Source: Actinomycetota bacterium
GTDB taxonomy: Bacteria; Actinomycetota; Actinomycetes; S36-B12
Length of the DNA: 64,000 bases
Assembly: GCA_016870515.1 (NCBI GenBank)
Contig: VGBL01000008.1
Location: 26,339 to 90,338, forward strand
Direction of reading: 5' to 3'
A program made the position numbers and the translations under genes. Under the pieces are notes generated by a model. The model saw only the letters and a program-made list of their open reading frames with translations. It was not told the DNA's origin and searched no databases. This document shows, piece by piece, positions 1-7,938 of the stretch (positions are counted from its first letter, which is position 1; every line of letters starts with the position of its first letter).

Positions 1-219
1 ACCGGCTCGGGCATGTCGTGGAAGCTCGTCGCCCCGAGCAGGGCCCAGAAGGCTGCTAGCGGATCGTGGAAGCTAGTCGAGAAGGGGAGTGGCACGGAGG
101 CGACCCTGTCGCTGTCGATCGATCCGTCGCTGCCGCTGCCGGGCTTCCTCATGAAGAAGACGCTGGGCGACACGCTCAAGGGCGCGACCAAGGGCTTGAA
201 GAAGTACTGCGAGGCCTAG
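1..219 (+). CDS. SRPBCC (START/polyketide cyclase-like) family protein, C-terminal part
   Basis: The frame is open from the first base of the window, so only the last 72 residues are present and the true start lies upstream. The tail ends in GDTLKGATKGLKKYCEA, which resembles the C-terminal helix of SRPBCC ligand-binding proteins (COQ10/polyketide-cyclase type), where an alternating Trp/Leu strand is followed by a Lys-rich helix of the LKxATKxLKxxxE type. These proteins form a helix-grip fold that binds hydrophobic ligands; no substrate can be inferred. The ORF-track Met at 13 is internal. Identification rests on a short segment only. Confidence 0.55.
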   Translation, partial: TGSGMSWKLVAPSRAQKAASGSWKLVEKGSGTEATLSLSIDPSLPLPGFLMKKTLGDTLKGATKGLKKYCEA

Positions 220-489
220 CCGAGCACCTCATGCTCGTCAGCGAGCGTGCGCATGCGCGCGCTCACGTGCGCCATCGAATCAGCGGCGACTGCCTTGCCG
301 ATATCTGTCGCATCCGCCGCCTCCGCCGATGGCCGCGCGTACGGGCGCATTGAAGCGCGGGTGAAGGACCGCTGCCGTGCGCTCGAGCTCACCATCTGTG
401 CCGACGACCTGCCGTGTCGGCGGCACCACCGGGGCTCCGCCCTCGCGGGGCACTTCCTGCAGGCTGGCAACCACCGTGCGAATGTCCAC
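216..489 (-). pseudogene. Small hypothetical gene, probably frameshifted
   Basis: Two minus-strand frames with native-looking, GC-ending codons appear to belong together. The first starts at GTG 489 with AGGAAGG four bases upstream and reads MDIRTVVASLQEVPREGG, continuing to PRFNAPVRAAI. The second, shifted by one base, carries ADATDIGKAVAADSMAHVSARMRTLADEHEVLG and ends at 216, overlapping the stop of the SRPBCC gene. The switch would fall in a GGC/GGA-rich run near 315-335. Joined, the product would be about 90 residues. I do not recognise the family. It could also be a sequencing error in the G-rich run, or coincidence. Confidence 0.35.
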
Positions 490-514
490 GTGACCTTCCT
501 GTCGGTACCCGAGC

Positions 515-919
515 CTAGGCCCGAGTGCTCGCTCGCCGGGCCGCGAGGGCGAGGCCCGCGAAGCCGGCACCGACAGCGACGGAGGCCCCGATCGCGCCGG
601 CAGCAGCACTGGGCTTGGTGCGGCCTGTCGCCAGCGGCACGGCGGCGGCGACAGCGTCGAGTGCCTCCGTCGCGGCATTGAGCGCGGCCATGCGAGCGAG
701 CGCCCGCGGATCATCGCGCACCTGCCAGAGCAGGACCCCCATGATCGCGTTGCGAATGCCGAAGAGTCGCGCGAAGTATCGCAGGGTGGGGGAGTCTTCG
801 TCAGCATCGATTCCGAATGCCCGGAGAAGCGCTCCGGGCGCGAGGGCAGCAGCACCTGCGACGATCATTCGCTCACTGAGCATCGCTGCTGTGCAGCGAG
901 TCAGGGTTGCCGGTCTCAT
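515..919 (-). CDS. Small integral membrane protein (DUF4267-like)
   Basis: A 134-residue protein with about four hydrophobic segments (roughly residues 18-33, 50-66, 84-96 and 104-127) and short polar loops. The segment RYFARLFGIRNAIMGVLLW resembles the R-x-F-G-x-R-D/N motif of DUF4267-type small membrane proteins. ATG 919 is preceded by AAGGGAG with five bases of spacing, which supports this start. Function is unknown, and there is no conserved partner beside it. The long plus-strand ORF over the same bases (525-923) is Ala/Arg/Ser-rich and looks like a shadow. Confidence 0.6.
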   Translation of the reverse strand: MRPATLTRCTAAMLSERMIVAGAAALAPGALLRAFGIDADEDSPTLRYFARLFGIRNAIMGVLLWQVRDDPRALARMAALNAATEALDAVAAAVPLATGRTKPSAAAGAIGASVAVGAGFAGLALAARRASTRA

Positions 920-1213
920 ATAGTCTCCCTTGGTGGGGCCAGCAGCGTGTCACAGGTCGTGAACACCTGCTCACCGTTCCGAGTCGGCAGCCCGGGTGAC
1001 CCGCGGTGCCTAGCATCGGGAGTGCAGCCCTCCCTCGAGGTTCCGTCGCGCGCGTCCTCGCCGAGCGGGTCCGCGGCAAGGAACAGGCATTTGCGTTCGT
1101 CAATCGGGGCTCGGCCATCGCGACCTACGTCCTCTCCTCGCCTCTATCGCCCCTTCTTCGTCGACATCAAACTTCCACCACGACTATCCTCTCGACTCCT
1201 TGATCCCCGTGGC
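920..1213. other. Intergenic region without a convincing gene
   Basis: Several short open frames cross this stretch. The best looking is the plus frame around 1024-1150 (RGSVARVLAERVRGKEQAFAFVNRGS), which has GC-ending codons but no supported start, and it turns into low-complexity sequence before its stop. It may be a gene remnant. Otherwise the interval holds only the Shine-Dalgarno of the minus-strand gene at its left end and the promoter of the reductase at its right end. Confidence 0.4.
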
Positions 1214-2188
<975 letters not shown>

Positions 2189-2349
2189 GCGCGCCGCGTT
2201 CTCGCATATGTCCGGCTACGGCATGGTGCTGAGGACCTCCACCCTGCTGCCCGAACTGCACCATCGCCGTGTCGCGATTCCCACCGCGGCAGACGACGAC
2301 GTCAGCGCGGACCCTGGGATCTCCTGCACCGTCTGCGGGGCGACCGCGC

Positions 2350-2802
2350 CTAGTCGGTCACGTCGGCGATTATCGGGTGGTAGGACGCGATCAGGGCATC
2401 GGCGTCGACGGCGACCACCGTGCCAGCCAGCCCCGTGCCGAGCGTGATCTCACGGCCACGGATGCGCTCGTCGGCGACGACGGGCAGGTCGAGTCCGAGC
2501 GGCGAGATGGTGCCGCGGGCGTATCCCGTCGCCTCGCGGGCCTCGTCGGCGTCAGGGAGCGCTATGCGATTGACGCCGAGGACGGCTCGCAACTTCTTCC
2601 ACGACAGGCTTCGGTCGCCGGGCACGAGAACGAGGATGTAATCCGCCTCGGCGCGACGTACGACGAGTGTCTTGACCAGCGACTCCACGGGGACGCCGCA
2701 CGCGACCGCGGCATCGGCCAATGAGGTGACATGACCGGGATGAATGATGCGAAAGGCCAGGCCCCGCTGCTGGGCGGCCATGACCCCGGGTGCCTCGCTC
2801 AT
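2350..2802 (-). CDS. YbaK/EbsC-type aminoacyl-tRNA deacylase
   Basis: A protein of about 150 residues of the YbaK/ProRS-associated fold, which hydrolyses mischarged aminoacyl-tRNA (Cys- or Ala-tRNA-Pro type editing in trans). Family features seen are the early VTSLADAAVACGVPVESLVKTLVVR segment, the central LSWKKLRAVLGVNRIALPDADEAREATGYARGTISPLG motif and the closing strand-helix unit. The ORF track begins ten codons earlier at 2832, but a TAACGT -10 motif seven bases before the ATG at 2802 favours that start and a leaderless mRNA. The gene converges on the reductase from the other strand. Confidence 0.85.
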   Translation of the reverse strand: MSEAPGVMAAQQRGLAFRIIHPGHVTSLADAAVACGVPVESLVKTLVVRRAEADYILVLVPGDRSLSWKKLRAVLGVNRIALPDADEAREATGYARGTISPLGLDLPVVADERIRGREITLGTGLAGTVVAVDADALIASYHPIIADVTD

Positions 2803-2809
2803 GGAGGAG

Positions 2810-2815
2810 ACGTTA
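2810..2815 (-). promoter_or_regulatory. Predicted -10 (TAACGT) for YbaK-type gene
   Basis: On the minus strand TAACGT ends seven bases before ATG 2802, placing the transcription start at the start codon. This decides the chosen start. No -35 is evident. Confidence 0.4.
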
Positions 2816-2833
2816 CGGCGAGGCTCGACCACA

Positions 2834-2895
2834 CCGCGAGTGTGCAGTAGCGCGCACGTATGCGGCCTCAGCGGGCCCGGTAGCGCGCACTCGGC
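2834..2895. repeat. Divergent member of an intergenic palindrome family
   Basis: The arms GCGAGTGTGCA and GCGCGCACTCGGC form an imperfect inverted repeat, and GTAGCGCGCAC also occurs twice in direct orientation (2847-2857 and 2880-2890). The outer arms match those of the palindromes at 31003 and 60909, but the 20-nt core is eroded. It lies between the YbaK-type gene and tRNA-Gly. Confidence 0.4.
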
Positions 2896-2921
2896 GCTGC
2901 CGGGCCATGGACACTCGTGTG

Positions 2922-2992
2922 AGCGGGTGACCGGGATCGAACCGGCACCACCAGCTTGGAAGGCTGGGGCTCTACCATTGAGCTACACCCGC
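2922..2992 (-). tRNA. tRNA-Gly (anticodon TCC)
   Basis: The minus strand folds into a full cloverleaf: acceptor GCGGGTG/CACCCGC, D arm GCTCAATGGTAGAGC, anticodon arm CCAGC-CTTCCAA-GCTGG with anticodon TCC, and T arm GCCGG-TTCGATC-CCGGT. CCA is not encoded. A TAACCT -10 motif lies 14 bases upstream (3012-3007). It is divergent from tRNA-Pro. Confidence 0.95.
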
Positions 2993-3076
2993 GTTAATGC
3001 ACCGCCAGGTTATCGCTCCCCGTCCCGGTGCATCGTGGCGCAGGCCTAGACTTGGTGGGCTCGGTACGCCGGGCGG

Positions 3077-3150
3077 CGGGGTGTGGCGCAGCTTGGTAGC
3101 GCGCCTGCTTTGGGAGCAGGAGGCCCCCGGTTCAAATCCGGGTACCCCGA
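3077..3150 (+). tRNA. tRNA-Pro (anticodon TGG)
   Basis: Cloverleaf with acceptor CGGGGTG/TACCCCG, D arm GCGCAGCTTGGTAGCGC, anticodon arm CCTGC-TTTGGGA-GCAGG (anticodon TGG) and T arm CCCGG-TTCAAAT-CCGGG; discriminator A, CCA not encoded. TAGACT at 3047-3052 is a likely -10. Confidence 0.95.
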
Positions 3151-3256
3151 CAGTAGGAGCGGAAGTACCGGTCCGCCGGGCCGCGCGGACTCGCCGACCC
3201 CACCGTCCGTTGGGGCAAGTAGTCTTACGCGGCCCCCTCGAACCGCAGGAGTAGAT

Positions 3257-4570
3257 GTGAAGAGCACCGCCGAGACCCTGTCGCCGACCCGGGTCAAGCT
3301 CACCGTCGAGGTGCCCTTCGATGAACTCCGACCCAGCCTGGATGCCGCCTATAAGACCATCGCAGCGCAGATCAACATCCCCGGCTTCCGCAAGGGCAAG
3401 GTGCCCGCCCGTTTGATCGACCAGCGGGTCGGGCGCTCCGCCGTGCTCGAAGAGGCCGTCAACGACGTGCTACCGAAGGCCTACGAAGAGGCGCTGCGGC
3501 AAAACGACGTCACGCCCCTCGGGCGCCCCAACGTAGAGATCACCGAGATCCAAGACGGCCAGACCGTCACCTTCACCGCCGAGGTCGACACTCGGCCGGA
3601 GTTCGACCTGCCCGACTACACCGGCATCTCGGTCACGGTAAACGACGCCGAGGTCAGCGACGACGACGTCGAGGAGCAGCTCACGGCACTGCGCGGCCGG
3701 TTCGCCAGTCTCGTGCCGGTGGAGCGGGCGGCTGCCGATGGCGACGTGCTCCTCGTGGACATCTCCGGTGCGCAGGCTGATAGCACCGCCGTCGAGGACC
3801 TCAGCGGCAACGCCCTCTCCTACGAACTCGGCACCGATGGCATGCTCCCGGGATTTGACGACGCCGTGCGCGGCGCTAGTGCTGGCGAAAGCCGCACGTT
3901 CGAATTCACCCCAGAGGTGGGGGAGTTCGCCGGAAGCCCTCTCACGGTGACCGCCACAGTCTCCACGGTTCGCGAGCGCTTACTACCCGAGGCCGACGAC
4001 TCCTTCGCCCAGATGGCGTCCGAGTTCGACACCATCGGTGAGCTGCGCGGCGACATCGAGGCCCGCCTGGCCAAGATCCGCGTCCTGGAGCAAGGCCTCC
4101 AGGCTCGCGGCAAGGTCCATGAGGCACTCCTGGAGCTCGTCGACTTCCCGGTGCCCGACGGCGTCATCCGCGCCGAGGTCGAGGATTACTTCGCCGCTGG
4201 CCAAGCGGGCGATGACGAGCAACGGGCAGAGGTGGAGCGCAACGCTCGCAACGGCCTCAAGAGCCAACTCATCCTCGATCGCATCGCCGAGGCCGAAAGC
4301 GTCGCGGTGGGCGAGTCCGAGCTCTCCGCGTGGCTCTTGCAAAATGCCCCGCGCTACGGCATGGCCCCCGACGCGTTCGCGCAGGCCCTGGTGCAGGCCG
4401 GGCAGCTGCCCATGGCGATCTCCGACATCCGTCGAAGCAAGGCCCTGGCCGTCGTCACCCAGAAGGCGAAGGTCTTCGATGCGTCGGGGCGCCCGGTCGA
4501 CCTGGAAGCCCTTGACGCCGACCTGCGAGAGGCAGAGGCGGCAGGCGAGGTCAAGGTCATGGAGGACTAG
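3257..4570 (+). CDS. tig: Trigger factor (ribosome-associated chaperone and peptidyl-prolyl isomerase)
   Basis: A 437-residue cytosolic chaperone that binds the ribosome exit tunnel and shields nascent chains. The N-terminal ribosome-binding domain carries the signature GFRKGKVPA (residues 43-51). It is followed by the FKBP-type isomerase domain (about 155-245, LGTDGMLPGFDDAVRGASAGESRTFEF) and the helical C-terminal substrate cradle. The ORF track starts inside tRNA-Pro; the real start is GTG 3257, with AGGAG five bases upstream. TAGTCT at 3220-3225 is a plausible -10. It precedes the clp protease genes, as in many bacteria, linking folding and degradation. Confidence 0.95.
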   Translation: MKSTAETLSPTRVKLTVEVPFDELRPSLDAAYKTIAAQINIPGFRKGKVPARLIDQRVGRSAVLEEAVNDVLPKAYEEALRQNDVTPLGRPNVEITEIQDGQTVTFTAEVDTRPEFDLPDYTGISVTVNDAEVSDDDVEEQLTALRGRFASLVPVERAAADGDVLLVDISGAQADSTAVEDLSGNALSYELGTDGMLPGFDDAVRGASAGESRTFEFTPEVGEFAGSPLTVTATVSTVRERLLPEADDSFAQMASEFDTIGELRGDIEARLAKIRVLEQGLQARGKVHEALLELVDFPVPDGVIRAEVEDYFAAGQAGDDEQRAEVERNARNGLKSQLILDRIAEAESVAVGESELSAWLLQNAPRYGMAPDAFAQALVQAGQLPMAISDIRRSKALAVVTQKAKVFDASGRPVDLEALDADLREAEAAGEVKVMED

Positions 4571-4594
4571 CCCGATTTGAGCCTTGGGCGAACA

Positions 4595-4621
4595 CCCGCG
4601 GGGCCGGGACTATCCCGCGGG
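4595..4621 (+). terminator. Possible hairpin terminator between tig and clpP1
   Basis: CCCGCGGG (4595-4602) pairs with CCCGCGGG (4614-4621) across an 11-base loop. No T-run follows, so termination is uncertain. TAAGGT at 4641-4646 downstream may be the clpP1 -10. Confidence 0.35.
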
Positions 4622-4685
4622 CCGTCAGCGTTAGGGTCAGTAAGGTGGGCGCCCAGCGCCCGTGACCGTCGTGAAAGGAGTGCGC

Positions 4686-5300
4686 GTGAGCGCGGATAGT
4701 TACGTCGACCTGCGGACGGGATCGCCCGGCATGGTGGGCTTTGGCGACATGCTCGACGAGCGCCTGCTGCGCGAGCGCATCGTGTGGCTCGAGGGCGAGG
4801 TGCGCGACGAGAACTCCAATCGCATCGCTAAGCAGCTCCAGGTGCTGGCTGCCGAGGACCCCGACAAGGACATCACCCTCTACATCAACTCCCCCGGCGG
4901 ATCCATCACCGCGGGCATGGTCATCTACGACACCATGCAGCTCATCCCCAATGATGTCACCACTATTGCGATGGGCCTGGCCGCCTCCATGGGGCAGTTC
5001 CTGCTATGCGCGGGCCAAGCGGGCAAGCGCTATGCCACGCCCAACACGCGGATCATGATGCACCAGCCGCTGGGCGGCATCGGCGGCACGGCGTCCGACA
5101 TCAAGATCCAGGCGGAGCAGATGCTCTTCATCAAGAAGCGCATGGCTCAGCTCATCGCCGAGCACTGCGGCCACACGATCGAGGAGATCGAGGCCGACTC
5201 CGATCGCGACCGCTGGTTCACGGCCGAGGAGGCGCGCGACTACCGCTTGATCGACCACGTCTACTCGACGGCAGCCGACGCCCCGGGGAGCAAGTCATGA
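4686..5300 (+). CDS. clpP1: ATP-dependent Clp protease proteolytic subunit 1
   Basis: A 204-residue serine protease subunit that forms a heptameric ring and, with ClpP2, the actinobacterial ClpP1P2 tetradecamer. The catalytic triad is visible as Ser101 (GLAASMGQF), His126 (MMHQPLGG) and Asp175 (DRDRWF). The substrate-channel motif [12 protein letters not shown] is intact. The ORF track begins at 4662, but GAAAGGAG sits five bases before GTG 4686, which is therefore chosen. Its stop overlaps an upstream in-frame ATG of clpP2, and the two are surely co-transcribed. Confidence 0.95.
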   Translation: MSADSYVDLRTGSPGMVGFGDMLDERLLRERIVWLEGEVRDENSNRIAKQLQVLAAEDPDKDITLYINSPGGSITAGMVIYDTMQLIPNDVTTIAMGLAASMGQFLLCAGQAGKRYATPNTRIMMHQPLGGIGGTASDIKIQAEQMLFIKKRMAQLIAEHCGHTIEEIEADSDRDRWFTAEEARDYRLIDHVYSTAADAPGSKS

Positions 5301-5329
5301 CGAGTCCACCCTGGTCCCAAGGAGAACGC

Positions 5330-5965
5330 ATGCACACGCAGTCGGGCCTATCCGTGCCCTCGGCCCGCTACATCGTCCCGGAGTTCCGCGAGCGGGTCGC
5401 CAACGGCGAGCGGGTGCACAACCCCTACACCAAGCTCTTCGAGGAGCGCATCATCTTCCTCGGCGTGCAGATCGATGACGCATCGGCCGACGACGTCATG
5501 GCACAACTCCTGTGCCTCGAGTCGATGGATCCCGATCGCGACATCCAGATCTACATCAACTCGCCCGGCGGTTCCTACACCGCGATGACCGCCATCTACG
5601 ACACGATGCAGTTCGTCAAGCCGCAGGTGCAGACCGTGTGCCTGGGCCAGGCCGCATCGGCAGCGGCAGTCCTGCTCGCGGCCGGCACCCCAGGCAAGCG
5701 CTTCGCCCTGCCCCACGCGCGCATCCTGATCCACCAGCCCTACACCGAGGGTGGCGGCCAGGCGTCCGACGTCGAGATCCAGGCCAATGAGATCCTGCGC
5801 ATGCGCGACGAAATGGAAGGTATCTTGTCGCAGCACACCGGCCGCTCGAAGGAGCAGATCGAGAAGGACATCGAGCGCGACCGCATTCTCACGGCCGATG
5901 CCGCTAAGGAATACGGGCTCATCGACCAGGTGATCGCGTCCCGCAAGGTCGCCACCCCCGCCTGA
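5330..5965 (+). CDS. clpP2: ATP-dependent Clp protease proteolytic subunit 2
   Basis: The second ClpP paralogue, 211 residues, with catalytic Ser110 (AASAAAVLL), His135 (LIHQPY) and Asp184 (IERDRIL) and the conserved [12 protein letters not shown]. In actinobacteria both paralogues are needed for the mixed barrel docked by ClpX or ClpC1. ATG 5330 has AAGGAG five bases upstream and is preferred over ATG 5297, which overlaps the clpP1 stop but lacks a ribosome binding site. The 319-residue ORF-track entry is a read-through from an unrelated upstream frame. Confidence 0.95.
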   Translation: MHTQSGLSVPSARYIVPEFRERVANGERVHNPYTKLFEERIIFLGVQIDDASADDVMAQLLCLESMDPDRDIQIYINSPGGSYTAMTAIYDTMQFVKPQVQTVCLGQAASAAAVLLAAGTPGKRFALPHARILIHQPYTEGGGQASDVEIQANEILRMRDEMEGILSQHTGRSKEQIEKDIERDRILTADAAKEYGLIDQVIASRKVATPA

Positions 5966-6047
5966 GGGCAGCAGTCCGCTCACGGCTGAACGCGCCGGGG
6001 CGTATTTCACGCCGGAATCCGTCCCCGGGCGGTACCGTCGTAACTCC

Positions 6048-6071
6048 GGGGCGCCTCAGGTGCGCCCCTTT
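6048..6071 (+). promoter_or_regulatory. Hairpin in the clpX leader (terminator-like)
   Basis: A perfect 7-bp stem GGGGCGC/GCGCCCC with a 7-base loop, followed by TTT. It lies between a plausible -10 (TACCGT, 6033-6038) and the clpX ribosome binding site (AGGGAG, 6076-6081), so it would sit at the 5' end of a clpX transcript. It may partly terminate read-through from clpP2, or stabilise or attenuate the clpX mRNA. Confidence 0.45.
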
Positions 6072-6086
6072 GCCTAGGGAGCAGTT

Positions 6087-7385
6087 GTGGCGCGCATCGG
6101 CGATGGGGGTGACCTCCTCAAGTGCTCGTTCTGCGGCAAGAGCCAGAAGCAGGTCAAGAAGCTCATCGCTGGTCCCGGCGTCTACATCTGCGATGAGTGC
6201 ATCGACCTGTGCAACGAGATCATCGAAGAGGAGCTCAACGACTCCACCGATGTCTCGTTCGGCGAACTCCCCAAGCCACGCGAGATCTACGAGTTCCTCG
6301 ACAACTATGTCATCGGCCAGGACGTCGCCAAGAAGGCGCTCTCCGTGGCGGTCTACAACCACTACAAGCGCGTGCAGGCAGGCGCCAACCAGCGCGGCCG
6401 CGAAGACGCCGTGGAGCTCGCCAAGTCCAACATCCTGCTGCTCGGCCCGACCGGCTCCGGCAAGACGCTTCTCGCGCAGACCCTTGCCCGCATGCTCAAC
6501 GTCCCCTTCGCGATCGCCGACGCCACGGCCCTCACGGAGGCAGGCTACGTCGGCGAAGATGTAGAAAACATCCTGCTCAAGTTGATCCAGGCTGCCGACT
6601 ACGACGTCAAGAAGGCCGAGACGGGCATCATCTACATCGACGAGATCGACAAGATCGCCCGCAAGAGCGAAAACCCGTCGATCACCCGCGACGTCTCCGG
6701 CGAGGGCGTCCAGCAGGCACTGCTCAAGATCCTCGAGGGCACCACGGCATCGGTGCCTCCACAGGGCGGTCGCAAGCACCCCCACCAGGAATTCATCCAG
6801 ATAGACACGACCAACGTGCTCTTCATCGTGGGCGGCGCGTTCGCGGGCCTCGACTCGATCATCGAGCAGCGCATTGGCAAGAAGCGCGTCGGCTTCACCT
6901 TCGACATCGTCTCCGATGATGGCGAGACCGTCAGCGACACCAATCCCGACGACATCTTCGGCTACGTCATGCCCGAAGACATGCTCAAGTTCGGCATGAT
7001 CCCCGAGTTCATCGGCCGCCTGCCGGTCTTCACCTCCGTGACCAAACTCGACCGCGAGGCCTTGGTCAAGGTGCTGACCGAGCCGCGCAACGCCCTCGTG
7101 AAGCAATACCAGCGCCTCTTTGACCTAGACGCCGTCGAGCTTGACTTCACCGAGGGCGCGCTCGGCGAGATCGCTGATCAGGCGCTCAAGCGCGGCACCG
7201 GTGCGCGTGGTCTGCGGGCGATTCTCGAGGAGGTTCTTCTCAATGTCATGTACGACGTTCCCAGTCGCTCCGACGTCGCGCGCGTAGTCGTCACCGAAGA
7301 GACCGTGCGCGACAACGTCCTGCCCACCCTCGTCCCGCGTGAGATCGAGACTCCCAAGCGCCGAGTGCGCAAGGAGTCCGCGTAG
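6087..7385 (+). CDS. clpX: ATP-dependent Clp protease ATP-binding subunit ClpX
   Basis: A 432-residue AAA+ unfoldase that feeds substrates to ClpP1P2. The N-terminal zinc-binding domain shows CSFCGK and CDECIDLC (residues about 13-40). Walker A is GPTGSGKT, Walker B is [11 protein letters not shown], and the C-terminal small domain ends near [15 protein letters not shown]. Length is normal for the family. GTG 6087 is preceded by AGGGAG with five bases of spacing. The gene ends just where the remnant sulfotransferase reading frame begins. Confidence 0.97.
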   Translation: MARIGDGGDLLKCSFCGKSQKQVKKLIAGPGVYICDECIDLCNEIIEEELNDSTDVSFGELPKPREIYEFLDNYVIGQDVAKKALSVAVYNHYKRVQAGANQRGREDAVELAKSNILLLGPTGSGKTLLAQTLARMLNVPFAIADATALTEAGYVGEDVENILLKLIQAADYDVKKAETGIIYIDEIDKIARKSENPSITRDVSGEGVQQALLKILEGTTASVPPQGGRKHPHQEFIQIDTTNVLFIVGGAFAGLDSIIEQRIGKKRVGFTFDIVSDDGETVSDTNPDDIFGYVMPEDMLKFGMIPEFIGRLPVFTSVTKLDREALVKVLTEPRNALVKQYQRLFDLDAVELDFTEGALGEIADQALKRGTGARGLRAILEEVLLNVMYDVPSRSDVARVVVTEETVRDNVLPTLVPREIETPKRRVRKESA

Positions 7386-7938
7386 ACGCATTCGGATCTT
7401 CTGCCTGGGCACAGGTTGATCCGGCACCACGACGTTCACGCGTGCGCTTCAGCACGCCACCAACTACACCAGCGGTCATGAGACCCGCTCCGCCATGCTG
7501 GGTGACGCGCGTCTGGACTACGCCGATTGGCATGCCGAGGCCGACAACCGGCTGACGTGGATGCTAGGAGCACTCGGCGACCGATTCGGCAATGATCCGG
7601 TCTATGTGCACCTCACCCGTGATCGCGACGCGGTCATCGACAGCTTTCGAGAGCGGCACTGGGGTCGCATCTCGATCCTCCGGGCTTTTGGATAAGGGAT
7701 CATCTCCCGTCGTGAGCCCTACACCGACGACGAGTGGACGCACGTGGCCGCGACCTTTGTCGACACCGTCACGGCCAATGTCCGGGCCTTCCTCGCCGGA
7801 CGCCCACGGGCCATCACGATGTCTCTCGAGGATCCGCTCGGCGGATTCGAGCAGGTGTGGCAATTGGGCGGAGTCGAGGGCGACTATGCCTCTGCATGCG
7901 CCGAGTGGGGCGTGCAGCACAACGCACGGAGGTCCTAG
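7384..7938 (+). pseudogene. P-loop sulfotransferase-like gene inactivated by two nonsense codons
   Basis: One plus-strand frame reads as a small sulfotransferase-like protein but is interrupted twice. The N-terminal P-loop reads IFCLGTG-stop-SGTTTFTRALQHATNYTSGHE, where the TGA at 7417-7419 occupies the position of the family's Arg (CGA to TGA would do it). The frame then continues through WHAEADNRLTWMLGALGDRFG and the 3'-phosphate-binding-like RDRDAVIDSF to a second stop, TAA 7693-7695, and onward through WTHVAATFVDTVTANVRAFL to TAG 7936-7938. No good start codon precedes it. The stop codons of this remnant and valS overlap by four bases. The enzyme would have transferred sulfate from PAPS. 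Confidence 0.8.

Noticed and set aside
2208-2349. Small plus-strand ORF after the aldo/keto reductase (LPELHHRRVAIPTAADDD)
   Set aside because: Coding-like codons for about 40 residues, but no ribosome binding site or recognisable family, and it runs into the antisense of the YbaK-type gene.
2744-3303. ORFs containing GIEPAPPAWKAGALPLSYTR and YPDLNRGPPAPKAGALPSCATPRR
   Set aside because: These are translations of tRNA-Gly and tRNA-Pro, a familiar annotation artefact.
4571-4685. ClgR-type operator upstream of clpP1
   Set aside because: GGGCGAAC near 4587 resembles a half site, but no symmetric partner at proper spacing was found.
5919-7106. 395-codon minus-strand ORF over clpX, and 322-codon plus-strand ORF over valS
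   Set aside because: Both are shadows of well-identified genes on the other strand.
7417-7419. TGA in the sulfotransferase frame as a selenocysteine codon
   Set aside because: The family has Arg, not Cys, at this place, no SECIS-like hairpin follows, and a TAA further down cannot be explained this way.
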